Numbered from the stretch's first letter, positions 16,691-27,876 are shown. The stretch is DNA of 33,532 bases from Lachnospiraceae bacterium (GCA_017445585.1 JAFSTX010000064.1:1-33532), one strand, 5' to 3'. The notes: generated from the sequence alone by a model not told the origin. Numbers and translations are program-made.

Positions 16691-18805
16691 TTACTTATCG
16701 TTTTCTTCCACGTCCTTCATCGAAAGGTTCACACGGCCCATCTTGTCGATCTCGACTACCTTTACAGTAACCTTATCACCGATCTTGACAACGTCCTCGA
16801 CCTTGGCGACACGGCGCTTTGCGAGCTTTGAGATGTGCACAAGGCCGTCCTTGCCGGGAGCGATCTCCACAAATGCGCCAAAGGTCATCAGGCGCACGAC
16901 GGTGCCCTCATATACCTCGCCGACAGTGACGTCGTTGACGATGATATTGATGATGCCGATGGCTTTCTCGATGCCCTCGAGATCAGTGCCGCATACGGAG
17001 ACATTTCCGTCGTCGTCGATATCGATCTGAACGCCGCACTCCTCGATGATCTTGTTGATGACCTTGCCCTGCTTGCCGATGACGTCGCCGATCTTCTCGG
17101 GATTGATGCTGATCTGGCGGATCTTGGGAGCATATTTGCTGATCTCGGCGCGGGGCTCGGCGATGGCTTTGGCCATAACTTCGTCCATGATATATACGCG
17201 GGCCTCACGGGCGCGGGCGATAGCGCCGCGGATGATGGACTCGGTAAGTCCGTGGATCTTGATATCCATCTGGATGGCAGTGATGCCCTTCTTGGTACCG
17301 GCGACCTTGAAGTCCATGTCTCCGAAGAAATCCTCGATACCCTGAATATCGGTCAGAAGCAGATAATCATCGTCGCTATCTCCTGTCACAAGACCGATGG
17401 AGATGCCGGCTACCGGGCTCTTTGTCGGCACGCCTGCGGCCATCAGGGCCATAGAGGATGCGCACACAGAGGCCTGAGAGGTGGAACCGTTGGACTCAAG
17501 AGTCTCGGAGACCGCACGGATCGCATACGGGAAATCGGCCTCGCTGGGAAGCACGGGGAGCAGGGCTCTCTCAGCCAGCGCACCATGACCGATCTCACGG
17601 CGTCCCGGTCCGCGGTTGGGCTTTGTCTCGCCTACCGACCATGACGGGAAATTGTACTGATGCATATATCTCTTTGCGGTCTCGGTGCCGTCCAGGCCGT
17701 CCAGCTTCTGAGCGCTGGAGAGCGGAGCGAGGGTGACCGCGTCAAGGATCTGGGTCTGTCCGCGGGTGAACATCGCGCTGCCGTGAACTCTGGGCAGCAG
17801 GTCGATCTCTGCGGCCAGAGGGCGGATCTGATCGATGGCGCGTCCGTCGGGACGCTTGTGATCGCGGAGGATCATCTTTCTTACGGTGACCTTCTGGAAT
17901 TTATATACGGCGTCCTCGATAAGACCAAGCCAATCGGGATGCTCGCTGAGGAAAGGCTCGGCTCCGTAGCGCTCGGCCAGCTTTTCCTTTACCTGGCGGA
18001 TATTCTCGTCGCGCACCTGCTTTTCATCGGCAAATACGGCGACTTCCATAGCCTCGGGCGTGATGAACGATACCATGTCGTTCCACAGGTCCTCGGGAAC
18101 GGTAACGCTCTCGTAGGTGTGCTTGGGCTTGCCGACCTCTGCGACGATCTGATCCATCCATGCGATAACGGTCTTGTTTACCTCGTGAGCCTTGAAGATG
18201 GCCTCGAGCATGATGTCCTCGGGCACTTCATTTGCGCCTGCTTCGATCATGATGACCTTATCACGGGTGGAAGCTACGGTCAGAGCCAGATCGGAGACAT
18301 TTTTTTGATCCTGCGTGGGGTTGACTATAAGCTCTCCGTCCACAAGGCCCATCATGGTAGCTGCTACAGGGCCGTCAAAGGGGATATCCGAGATGGATAC
18401 GGCCAGAGACGCGCCGAGCATAGCGAGCAGGTCGGGGTTGCAGTCAGGGTCAACACTCATGACCATGTTGTTGATGGTCACATCGTTTCTGTAATCCTTG
18501 GGGAAAAGAGGACGCATGGGTCTGTCGATCACGCGGCTGACGAGCACTGCATGCTCGCTGGCCTTGCCCTCGCGCTTGTTGAACCCGCCGGGGATCTTGC
18601 CGACCGAGTACATCTTCTCGTCATAGTCTACGGAAAGCGGGAAAAAGTCGATGCCGTCCCTGGGCTTCTCGGAAGCAGCTACGGTAGAGAGCACGACGGT
18701 ATCGCCGTAGTGCATAAAAGCAGCGCCGTTGGCCTGAGCGCCCACGCGGCCGATGTCGACTGACAGGGTCCTGCCTGCCAGTTCCATGGAATAGGTTTTG
18801 TACAT
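16691..18805 (-). CDS. pnp: Polyribonucleotide nucleotidyltransferase (PNPase)
   Basis: 704 residues, full length. PNPase degrades RNA from the 3' end using phosphate and releases nucleoside diphosphates. The first RNase PH domain starts near residue 10, a helical linker follows, then the second (catalytic) RNase PH domain with FTRGQTQ near 345 and a long conserved run of GRREIGHGALAERAL. A KH domain lies at about 555-615 (IGKQGKVINKI) and an S1 domain at about 620-695 (GTVVRLMTFGAFVEIAPGKDG). The start at 18805 has AGGAGA seven bases upstream. It is downstream of rpsO, as in many bacteria, with a long hairpin between them that suggests RNase III and PNPase control of its own message. Confidence 0.98.
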   Translation of the reverse strand: MYKTYSMELAGRTLSVDIGRVGAQANGAAFMHYGDTVVLSTVAASEKPRDGIDFFPLSVDYDEKMYSVGKIPGGFNKREGKASEHAVLVSRVIDRPMRPLFPKDYRNDVTINNMVMSVDPDCNPDLLAMLGASLAVSISDIPFDGPVAATMMGLVDGELIVNPTQDQKNVSDLALTVASTRDKVIMIEAGANEVPEDIMLEAIFKAHEVNKTVIAWMDQIVAEVGKPKHTYESVTVPEDLWNDMVSFITPEAMEVAVFADEKQVRDENIRQVKEKLAERYGAEPFLSEHPDWLGLIEDAVYKFQKVTVRKMILRDHKRPDGRAIDQIRPLAAEIDLLPRVHGSAMFTRGQTQILDAVTLAPLSSAQKLDGLDGTETAKRYMHQYNFPSWSVGETKPNRGPGRREIGHGALAERALLPVLPSEADFPYAIRAVSETLESNGSTSQASVCASSMALMAAGVPTKSPVAGISIGLVTGDSDDDYLLLTDIQGIEDFFGDMDFKVAGTKKGITAIQMDIKIHGLTESIIRGAIARAREARVYIMDEVMAKAIAEPRAEISKYAPKIRQISINPEKIGDVIGKQGKVINKIIEECGVQIDIDDDGNVSVCGTDLEGIEKAIGIINIIVNDVTVGEVYEGTVVRLMTFGAFVEIAPGKDGLVHISKLAKRRVAKVEDVVKIGDKVTVKVVEIDKMGRVNLSMKDVEENDK

Positions 18806-18831
18806 TTGAAATCTCCTTATAAGATATTTTC

Positions 18832-18913
18832 ATAAGGAAGGGCTTCGAAACTACTGAAAAATGCAGGTCGCCGATCCGCGCTTTTCAGTGGTCTCGAACA
18901 GCACCTTCCTTAT
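18832..18913 (-). promoter_or_regulatory. Long leader hairpin of pnp (probable RNase III/PNPase autoregulation site)
   Basis: ATAAGGAAGG (18832-18841) pairs perfectly with CCTTCCTTAT (18904-18913). Inside, 17 further positions (18844-18860 with 18882-18898) pair with only wobble pairs. The whole is an 82-base stem-loop ending about 25 bases before the pnp start. E. coli pnp is known to be autoregulated through RNase III cleavage of such a hairpin; the same role here is inference. Confidence 0.8.
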
Positions 18914-18955
18914 TCTGAACTGTAAATACGTCCCTTTGCGGGCAGCTTCTTTCAT

Positions 18956-18985
18956 GCAAATAGGGCGGTAAGCCGCCCTATCTGC
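18956..18985 (-). terminator. Hairpin after rpsO, likely partial terminator
   Basis: Thirteen positions pair (18956-18968 with 18973-18985, one G-T) around a four-base loop, nine bases after the rpsO stop. Only a short, mixed T stretch follows, so some transcripts would continue into pnp. Confidence 0.65.
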
Positions 18986-18994
18986 ATATAAAGA

Positions 18995-19261
18995 TTACTT
19001 ACGGATGCCGAGCTTCTCGATCAGAGCACGGTAGCCCTCGATGTCGGTCTTCTTGAGGTAATCAAGCATACCGCGGCGCTGGCCGACCATCTTCAGAAGT
19101 CCGCGGCGTGAGTGATGATCCTTCTGGTTCGTCTGAAGGTGCTCGGTGAGCTCCCTGATCCTTTCGGTAAGGATAGCGATCTGGACCTCAGGTGAACCGG
19201 TGTCGCCTTCCTTACGTCCGTAAGCGGCGATGATCTCAGCCTTTTTCTCTTTGGTGATCAT
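18995..19261 (-). CDS. rpsO: 30S ribosomal protein S15
   Basis: 88 residues, the standard length of S15, which binds the central domain of 16S rRNA early in assembly. Recognised by [21 protein letters not shown], the [23 protein letters not shown] core and the [11 protein letters not shown] end. AGGAGG lies ten bases before the start at 19261. A strong promoter and a structured leader precede it; pnp follows after a hairpin. Confidence 0.98.
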   Translation of the reverse strand: MITKEKKAEIIAAYGRKEGDTGSPEVQIAILTERIRELTEHLQTNQKDHHSRRGLLKMVGQRRGMLDYLKKTDIEGYRALIEKLGIRK

Positions 19262-19289
19262 GTCGAATGTCCTCCTTTTTAATTACTGA

Positions 19290-19334
19290 CCGTTACTGCG
19301 TCCCGGTCGGAGTGCTCCAAGGACCCGGTAACGG
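19290..19334 (-). promoter_or_regulatory. Structured leader of rpsO, candidate S15 autoregulatory element
   Basis: CCGTTAC (19290-19296) pairs with GTAACGG (19328-19334), enclosing further complementary pieces GTCC/GGAC and GGAG/CTCC. It lies between the promoter and the ribosome binding site. S15 represses its own translation through leader structures in several bacteria; the match to any described class has not been tested. Confidence 0.55.
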
Positions 19335-19347
19335 CGAAACCTGCGTG

Positions 19348-19376
19348 ATTATAGCATGAGCGCAGGTTTTCGTCAA
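19348..19376 (-). promoter_or_regulatory. Strong promoter of rpsO
   Basis: TTGACG (19371-19376), 17 bases, TATAAT (19348-19353) on the minus strand; one mismatch to the sigma-A consensus. Confidence 0.85.
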
Positions 19377-19418
19377 GCAGTTAATGACTTCGGGAGCGGT
19401 GCTTTTCGTTTTTCGGCG

Positions 19419-20540
19419 TCAGTGTATATACGTCACATACCTGACGGGTGTGCGGTAATCCATATCCGTGATGCAGATACCTCTTCTGGCGCTTCTGGCG
19501 TGCACCACCTGCCCGTCGCCGATGTAGATGGCCACGTGATTAATGGTTCCGTTCTTTGCATAAAAGACCAGATCACCCTTGCGCAGCTCTGAGCGGCTGA
19601 TTCGTCTGCCCTCCGCCGCCTGAGATCCGGAATAATGCGTGAGATATATACCGAAATGAGCATAAACGCATTTCGTGAAGCCCGAGCAGTCCACGCCCTT
19701 GCCGAGCGTCTCTCCGCCCCATACGTAGCGGCCGCCGAGCCACTTGATGGCATATGTCACGATGCGGCTGCCCAGAGGCTGATTCTCGTCATCTTCCGGC
19801 GGCACATACTTCACTGCGGTATTAAGCGCGTATCTGACTCTGACAAAATCCTTTGCCACATAACCTGTCGAATCATCCAGCTCTATCTCGATCCAGTCTC
19901 CCAGATCCCTGACCACGTCGTAGTGCTCATTGCCGTCTGCCTGCGTCCAGATAGTGGAATTCACATCAGGCTCTGTGCGGACGTTCAGCGTATCGACGTC
20001 GATCACGACCTGGAGCTCAGCCTCGGCTTTTGCGGTATCCACTGCCTGCCATCCAGTCTGGATATAGTCGGACGAGACCCAGCCGGTGATAGCGCCGGAC
20101 TTGATCTTCAGCCACTTCCCGTCGGATGAGGTCTCCAGCACTTCACAGATGTTGTTATTTGTCATCTTGCCGATAATATCTCCGTCGGTACTTGCACTCT
20201 TGCGGACGTTCAGATAGGAGTCCACAAGCGCAATACCGAGGTTAGTATATCCCTCGACAGCCTCGGCGCGCTTTTCCCAGTCGATCTCTCCCGCGGTCTT
20301 AAAAGCCTCGGCGGTGGCAAGCACGTCACTGGCTTCGGTGATATTGCAGACGCCCACGAGATAAGATCCGTTTACAGGCTCCACAGGCGAAGTGTCTCTC
20401 GAAGCTTCTGTACCTATCTCTACCGACAGGCCTGTCGCGCTGCCCGTATCCTGTGTACCGAAAGCCGCTGTGCTGCCCGTCAGGGAAGCAAAAGCCGTAA
20501 GGATCGTTATGCTTTTTGTAAAAAACTTTCTATGTTTCAT
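19419..20540 (-). CDS. Secreted NlpC/P60 endopeptidase with two SH3b domains
   Basis: 373 residues. A signal peptide (about 1-27: basic start, hydrophobic core, AAF/GTQ cut region) sends it out of the cell. Two SH3b domains follow (about 107-162, with YLNVRKSASTDG; about 183-236, with TLNVRTEPDVNS). The NlpC/P60 peptidase domain occupies about 255-373 with catalytic C285 (GVDCSGF), H335 (INHVAIYIG) and H347. Such enzymes cut peptidoglycan stem peptides, and the SH3b domains hold them to the wall. It has its own consensus promoter, but no ribosome binding site is visible before the start at 20540. Confidence 0.94.
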   Translation of the reverse strand: MKHRKFFTKSITILTAFASLTGSTAAFGTQDTGSATGLSVEIGTEASRDTSPVEPVNGSYLVGVCNITEASDVLATAEAFKTAGEIDWEKRAEAVEGYTNLGIALVDSYLNVRKSASTDGDIIGKMTNNNICEVLETSSDGKWLKIKSGAITGWVSSDYIQTGWQAVDTAKAEAELQVVIDVDTLNVRTEPDVNSTIWTQADGNEHYDVVRDLGDWIEIELDDSTGYVAKDFVRVRYALNTAVKYVPPEDDENQPLGSRIVTYAIKWLGGRYVWGGETLGKGVDCSGFTKCVYAHFGIYLTHYSGSQAAEGRRISRSELRKGDLVFYAKNGTINHVAIYIGDGQVVHARSARRGICITDMDYRTPVRYVTYIH

Positions 20541-20571
20541 ACTAATGTATCAAATATTACAAATTTGTTAC

Positions 20572-20600
20572 ATAATATCATCAGCTGCTGTCTGTGTCAA
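20572..20600 (-). promoter_or_regulatory. Consensus promoter of the NlpC/P60 gene
   Basis: TTGACA (20595-20600), 17 bases, TATTAT (20572-20577) on the minus strand. The leader would be about 25 bases and contains the palindrome ACAAATTTGT (20560-20569). Confidence 0.8.
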
Positions 20601-20671
20601 TACCCGGGGGCCCCAAAGAATATCACGGCAGGGACCATGATCTCAATGCCGGCCGGATCACCGCCGCTCAT
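20597..20671 (-). CDS. Possible 24-codon small ORF overlapping the truB stop
   Basis: An ATG overlaps the truB TGA (ATGA) and opens a 24-codon frame beginning MSGGDPAGIE and ending FFGAPGY. The overlap would allow translational coupling. I recognise nothing in the peptide, and its stop lies inside the -35 box of the next promoter, so it may be chance. Confidence 0.2.
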   Translation of the reverse strand: MSGGDPAGIEIMVPAVIFFGAPGY

Positions 20672-21585
20672 TCCGTCCGCGGCAGCAGCATGATGACCGG
20701 GCAAAGTTTACCTCCGCGTCTCTCATACACGCCGACAACCCTGCCGTCCGCATCAAATACGGCGACCTGTCCCGGACCGCACTCTCCGCTCCCCCATTCC
20801 GTCATGAGCGCATTACCGTTATAGAGAGCCTTGTCATATCCCCTGCCGACTGTAAAACGCGGCAGACCTGCCAATGCTCTCTCCGGCGTAATCAGCCCCG
20901 CACCCAGGATCTTCTCCACAGATATACCGCTCTGCGCGGCCCTCTCCGCAGCCTCCTGTACCAATTCGAGAGTCACAGCGACCTCCTCTGTCAGGTCTCC
21001 ACTGGCTGTCCTGCGCAGGGATTCCATGGCGGCGCCGCATCCGAGATATTCTCCTATATCATGACACAAGGTCCGGATATATGTACCTTTTGAGCAACGT
21101 ACCCTCATATGCACTCTCGGGAGTTCCATACGGCTGACATTTATTTCTTCTATTTTGACTGTCCGCGCGCTCCTCTCCACCGTAAGTCCTTTTCTGGCGA
21201 GCTCATAGAGCTTCCTGCCTTCGACCTTGATCGCGGAATACATGGGAGGGATCTGCTCTATGTCTCCGGTAAAATGCGCACACGCGCTCAGAACGTCATC
21301 TTCGCTTACATCCACATCTCTGCGGGCGGTGACGCTGCCGCTCATATCCTGCGTATCCGTCGTCACGCCGAGCAGCATCACAGCCTCATAGACCTTTTCA
21401 TGAGCGGTAAGCAGGTCTGAAAGCTTGGTGGCTCGTCCGAGCAGCACAGGCAGCACGCCAGTGGCGTCCGGATCCAGCGTCCCCGTATGGCCTATCTTTT
21501 TCTGATGAAGGATCCCCCTCAGCTTTGCCACCACGTCATGAGAGGTGAAGCCGGCGGGCTTGTCGATAACTATTATTCCGTCCAT
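20668..21585 (-). CDS. truB: tRNA pseudouridine(55) synthase
   Basis: 305 residues, normal for TruB, which makes pseudouridine 55 in the T-loop of tRNAs. The catalytic Asp is D38 in GHTGTLDPDATGVLP. Other marks are GIIVIDKPAGFTSHDVV at the start, QIPPMYSAIKVEGRKLYELAR, and CSKGTYIRTLCHDIGEYLG. The start at 21585 has GGGAG eight bases upstream; an in-frame Met 18 codons earlier lies deep inside the previous gene and has none. It overlaps the end of the RibF-like gene by 13 bases, so the two are translated together. Confidence 0.96.
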   Translation of the reverse strand: MDGIIVIDKPAGFTSHDVVAKLRGILHQKKIGHTGTLDPDATGVLPVLLGRATKLSDLLTAHEKVYEAVMLLGVTTDTQDMSGSVTARRDVDVSEDDVLSACAHFTGDIEQIPPMYSAIKVEGRKLYELARKGLTVERSARTVKIEEINVSRMELPRVHMRVRCSKGTYIRTLCHDIGEYLGCGAAMESLRRTASGDLTEEVAVTLELVQEAAERAAQSGISVEKILGAGLITPERALAGLPRFTVGRGYDKALYNGNALMTEWGSGECGPGQVAVFDADGRVVGVYERRGGKLCPVIMLLPRTE

Positions 21586-22130
21586 GTCTTCTCTCCCAGC
21601 ATGGCCTTTGCATCTGCCAGATCTCCTCTTTCGATGCACGATCTGATGCGGCTGGAGCTGATATCGGCACCGCGGTAGGTCTCCTTTTCTATCATTCTGA
21701 ACTCAAACCCGAGCCCGGTGGAAAGCTTTTCTATCAGAGCCGCATTTCCCTCTCCGCCCCGGCCAAAGCTAAGATCCGGTCCCGCGACAAGGACCTTCAT
21801 ATGCAGCTTTTCTACGAGAACATCCCGAAGAAAGGCCTCCGCAGGCATATTTACGTACCTTTCATCCAAAACGAGCCTGACCGCGCTGTCCACGCCGAGG
21901 CGTTTAAGGAGGGCAAGCCTGCCTTCCTCGCTGATCAGGCCGTCGCTATCCGATCCGGGCGGGCATACAAGCAAAGCGCAGGTGATGTATCCTGCGCCCC
22001 TCTTTTCCTTTTCCGAGACCATAGCGGCTATCAGCCGTCTGTGACCCAGATGCAGCCCGTCAAATTTGCCCAGTGAGAGCACCGTGTTTTCGGAAAAATC
22101 TGCATGTTCTATATCGGGATAATATCTCAT
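21573..22130 (-). CDS. RibF-like FAD synthetase domain protein lacking the riboflavin kinase domain
   Basis: Only 185 residues, where bifunctional RibF has about 310. The N-terminal nucleotidyltransferase domain is present: LGKFDGLHLGH (20-30, with the H-x-G-H pair 27-30), GPDLSFGRGGEGN (117-129) and ISSSRIR (157-163). The usual F-x-PHP motif is not evident; CPPG stands near that place (56-59). The protein stops right after the adenylyltransferase domain, and the next gene, truB, starts inside it, so no hidden kinase domain follows. Its start overlaps the nrnA stop (ATGA). It may be a stand-alone FMN adenylyltransferase or a changed enzyme; the kinase must be elsewhere. Confidence 0.85.
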   Translation of the reverse strand: MRYYPDIEHADFSENTVLSLGKFDGLHLGHRRLIAAMVSEKEKRGAGYITCALLVCPPGSDSDGLISEEGRLALLKRLGVDSAVRLVLDERYVNMPAEAFLRDVLVEKLHMKVLVAGPDLSFGRGGEGNAALIEKLSTGLGFEFRMIEKETYRGADISSSRIRSCIERGDLADAKAMLGEKTWTE

Positions 22131-23113
22131 CTGATCTGTTTAACTATCTCTGCGCAAAGTATCTGCGCGATCTCCTCCGGCGTGCCCTCCATCTCGCAGC
22201 CGGACGCCTTGACGTGGCCGCCGCCGCCGAAGAGCTGCGCGACCCTGCTCACATCCACCGTCCCGTTCGAACGGAGGCTGACCTTGAAGGCGCCGTCCGG
22301 CATCTGGTAGATAAAGGCAGCCGCCTCCACGCCCTCGGTGACCCTAAGCTGATCTATGCACCCGTCCAGATCCGAAGGCTTCACGCCGTACTGCCTCATT
22401 TCCTCGTTTGTAAACGAGCTGACTATTATCCTGCCGTCAGCCATGAGCGATGAATTCAGCAATACCTGGCCGAGCGCACGGTTCTGCGGATAGGTTTTCT
22501 TATAAAAAGTATAGTCGATGACAAAGTGCGGTCTGGCGCCGAGCTCTATAAGCTTGCCGGCGTACAGCATCGTCTCGAAGCCGGTATTGCTGTGCTTGAA
22601 GACTCCGGTATCGTGGACTATGCCCAGATACAGACACTCCGCCGCGGCCTGATCCAGTCCGTTCATATCGATCAGCGTACACAGGAGTTCGCAGGTGGAG
22701 CTGCGCTTTGGCTCGACGATCATGTGAGCATCGATGCTGCCATCATTCGTAGCGTGATGGTCGATGCAGATCCGTTCGCCTGCTGTGAGAAAATACTTTG
22801 CAGCGCCGCCCATGCGTTTCTCGTCTGCACAGTCGAGCATGAAGCACAGCTGCGGGACAAAATCGGTATCAAAATCATGTATGACCTGATCCGCACCGGC
22901 AAGGAACATGAAGTTATCCGGAAACTCTTCCAGGAAAACGCGCACGTCAGCCTTAGGATTGACCGATCCGATATAACGGGCTAGGCCCAGGCACGAGCCT
23001 ACATCGTCTCCGTCGGGACGGACATGGCCGACGATACCTATGGTATCAGCGGCCTTCACCGCTCTCTCGATATATTCGGCCTGCGCCGCGTTTGCCTTGC
23101 AGAATCTGTCCAT
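22127..23113 (-). CDS. nrnA: DHH/DHHA1 bifunctional oligoribonuclease and PAP phosphatase (NrnA type)
   Basis: 328 residues. NrnA degrades very short RNAs to mononucleotides and dephosphorylates pAp. Metal-binding motifs of the DHH domain are GHVRPDGDDVGS (29-40), LDCAD (93-97) and DHH (118-120). The DHHA1 substrate domain is at the C-terminus with GGGGHVKASG near 298-307. It starts four bases after the rbfA stop and ends in an ATGA overlap with the RibF-like gene, in the normal Firmicutes position of the cluster. Confidence 0.95.
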   Translation of the reverse strand: MDRFCKANAAQAEYIERAVKAADTIGIVGHVRPDGDDVGSCLGLARYIGSVNPKADVRVFLEEFPDNFMFLAGADQVIHDFDTDFVPQLCFMLDCADEKRMGGAAKYFLTAGERICIDHHATNDGSIDAHMIVEPKRSSTCELLCTLIDMNGLDQAAAECLYLGIVHDTGVFKHSNTGFETMLYAGKLIELGARPHFVIDYTFYKKTYPQNRALGQVLLNSSLMADGRIIVSSFTNEEMRQYGVKPSDLDGCIDQLRVTEGVEAAAFIYQMPDGAFKVSLRSNGTVDVSRVAQLFGGGGHVKASGCEMEGTPEEIAQILCAEIVKQIR

Positions 23114-23117
23114 GTCC

Positions 23118-23521
23118 TCAGTTCCTGTTCTCTCCGGGGTCTATGACGTAACCCTGTTCATCTCTCTCGGGGAGTCCTTCCACGAGCTCCTCGAGTCTGT
23201 GAGTCATCGAAACTCCGTATGCTATCGACCCGTCGGCGACAAAGGTGATCTCGGGAGTGTTGCGCATATTCATGCGCCTCGCAAGCTCATGGCGTATAAA
23301 ACCCGCGGCCGCGCGCAGTCCCGCAACTGTCTGATCCAGCTCCTCTTCGCTTCCGAGCACGCTGATATAAGCCTTACAGGTTTTGAGATCCGGAGCCACG
23401 TAGGCATCGGTCACACTGACCATGCCGCTGATGCGGGGATCCTTCACCTCCTGAGAGATGATCTCCGCCAGCTCCCTGCGCACCTCGACACTGACTCTGT
23501 TATTTTTGACACTGCCTTTTC

Positions 23522-23525
<4 letters not shown>
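23118..23525 (-). CDS. rbfA: Ribosome-binding factor A
   Basis: 135 residues with the RbfA KH-like fold: [23 protein letters not shown] at the start, then [20 protein letters not shown] and [13 protein letters not shown]. It aids maturation of the 16S rRNA 5' end in the 30S subunit. Its start overlaps the infB stop by four bases (ATGA). The short tail past the domain is rich in acidic residues. Confidence 0.96.
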
Positions 23526-26347
<2,822 letters not shown>

Positions 26348-26365
26348 CCGTTATACCTCTCTCGC

Positions 26366-26665
26366 TCAGGATATCCTGCTGAGCAGATTCTCGGCAAGCC
26401 GCTCGTCTGTGACGGCGATCACTGCCCGTACATCCTTGCCTATCGCCCTGCCAAGGCTCTCCATGGTGCCATATACCGCAGCAGGTACTCCATAACCGGC
26501 ACAGAGTTTCTCGTAATCCCTTCTGGTCTGCTCCGACGCATCGGAGGCGATGATCATCAGGAATGCCTTGCCTTCCCGGACCGCGGCCTGAGCCGCGTAG
26601 GCTCCGGAAGCGGCGGCGCCTGCCTTGGCTGTAATGCCGAGCATGCCGTAGAATCTGTCCTGCAT
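26366..26665 (-). CDS. ylxQ: YlxQ-type L7Ae-family RNA-binding protein
   Basis: 99 residues of the L7Ae/L30e/S12e/Gadd45 fold, seen in FYGMLGITAKAGAAASG, FLMIIASDASEQTRRDYEKLC and GRAIGKDVRAVIAVTDERLA. Bacterial YlxQ proteins are thought to bind structured RNA (kink-turns); the exact role is not settled. The ATG at 26665 shares one base with the nusA stop (TGATG); a TTG one codon earlier is possible but less likely. In most Firmicutes ylxR lies between nusA and this gene; here there is no room for it. Confidence 0.92.
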   Translation of the reverse strand: MQDRFYGMLGITAKAGAAASGAYAAQAAVREGKAFLMIIASDASEQTRRDYEKLCAGYGVPAAVYGTMESLGRAIGKDVRAVIAVTDERLAENLLSRIS

Positions 26666-27876
26666 CAAGCCTCGGGCTCCTCTTCGTTCTCTTCGGACTC
26701 GTACCCTTCTCCGGACTCCTCAGTGATCAGACCTTCGTCATAATCTCCGTCCTCGTAGTACTCGCCTTCCTCGTACTCACCTTCCTGATCGTAGTAGTCT
26801 TCGATATAGCCGATCTCCTCGAACAGGCCGCTCTCACGTGCCTGGGTCTCGCTCTTGATATCGATCTTGTAATTGGTAAGACGCGCAGCGAGACGGGCAT
26901 TCTGTCCGTTCTTGCCGATGGCCAGGGAGAGCTGGTAATCGGGGACTACGACGATAGCGGTCCTCTCCTCGTCATCCGCCAGAACGCAGATGACCTTTGC
27001 GGGAGAGATGGCGTTCTCTATCAGCTCTGCGGAATTGTCGCTCCAGCAGATGATGTCGATCTTCTCGCCGCCGAGCTCGTCCACAACAGCATTCACGCGC
27101 GTGCCGTTCACACCCACGCATGCGCCGATAGGGTCGACGTTCTCGTCGTTTGACCAGACGGCGATCTTGGTGCGGGAGCCTGCCTCGCGGGCGATAGCCT
27201 TGATCTCGACCACTCCGCTCTGCATCTCGGTGACCTCCGACTCAAAGAGCTTCCTGACGAGCTCAGGGTGGGATCTGGAGACCATGATGACCGGACCCTT
27301 GGAGAGATTCTCAACCTTGAGCACATAGACTTTGATGCGGTCGCCGTGCTTGTAGAATTCGCTGCGAACCTGCTCGGCCTCCTTCAGACGGCCGTCCGCC
27401 TTGCCGAGGTTAATGGAGAGATCCTTGCCCATCTGTCTCTGGACGGTACCGGTGACGATCTGTCCTTCTTTGGCATGGAACTGATCAAATACCGAGCGGC
27501 GCTCTTCCTCGCGGATTTTCTGGAGGATGACGTTCTTGGCATTCTGCGAAGCGATACGTCCGAAGCTGGCTGACTCGAATTTGTGCAGATATACCTCGCC
27601 GAGTTTCAGTTTCTCACCGTATTTGGCTTTGAGCTGATCTTTGGTGATCTGGGTGGCGGGATCCTCGAACTCGTCGTCCCTGACCACGGTGAGCTTCTGA
27701 TAGAGCTCCCACTCGCCGCTCTCGCGGTCGATCTCCACCTTGATGTTCGCGGTGGGTCCGAAGAGGTTCTTGCTGGCGGAGACAAATGATGCCTCGATCG
27801 CATCGAAAAGCGCGTCTCTGCTGATACCTTTTTCTTTTTCAAGCAGGCTGATAGCCATTAATAATTCCGAATTCAT
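26665..27876 (-). CDS. nusA: Transcription termination/antitermination factor NusA
   Basis: 403 residues. NusA binds RNA polymerase and nascent RNA and acts in pausing, termination and antitermination. It shows the N-terminal polymerase-binding domain (KGISRDALFDAIEASFVSASK), the S1 domain (GTVQRQMGKDLSINLGKADG), and two KH domains with DPIGACVGVNGTRV and AIGKNGQNARLAARL. The C-terminus (about 350-403) is an acidic tail rich in Glu, Tyr and Gly rather than the repeat domains of E. coli. GGGAGG and AAGGAAA lie just before the start. The rimP stop is 19 bases upstream. Confidence 0.97.
   Translation of the reverse strand: MNSELLMAISLLEKEKGISRDALFDAIEASFVSASKNLFGPTANIKVEIDRESGEWELYQKLTVVRDDEFEDPATQITKDQLKAKYGEKLKLGEVYLHKFESASFGRIASQNAKNVILQKIREEERRSVFDQFHAKEGQIVTGTVQRQMGKDLSINLGKADGRLKEAEQVRSEFYKHGDRIKVYVLKVENLSKGPVIMVSRSHPELVRKLFESEVTEMQSGVVEIKAIAREAGSRTKIAVWSNDENVDPIGACVGVNGTRVNAVVDELGGEKIDIICWSDNSAELIENAISPAKVICVLADDEERTAIVVVPDYQLSLAIGKNGQNARLAARLTNYKIDIKSETQARESGLFEEIGYIEDYYDQEGEYEEGEYYEDGDYDEGLITEESGEGYESEENEEEPEA

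Noticed and set aside
17660-18763. 367-codon plus-strand open frame opposite pnp
   Set aside because: Shadow of PNPase; no family resemblance and no ribosome binding site.
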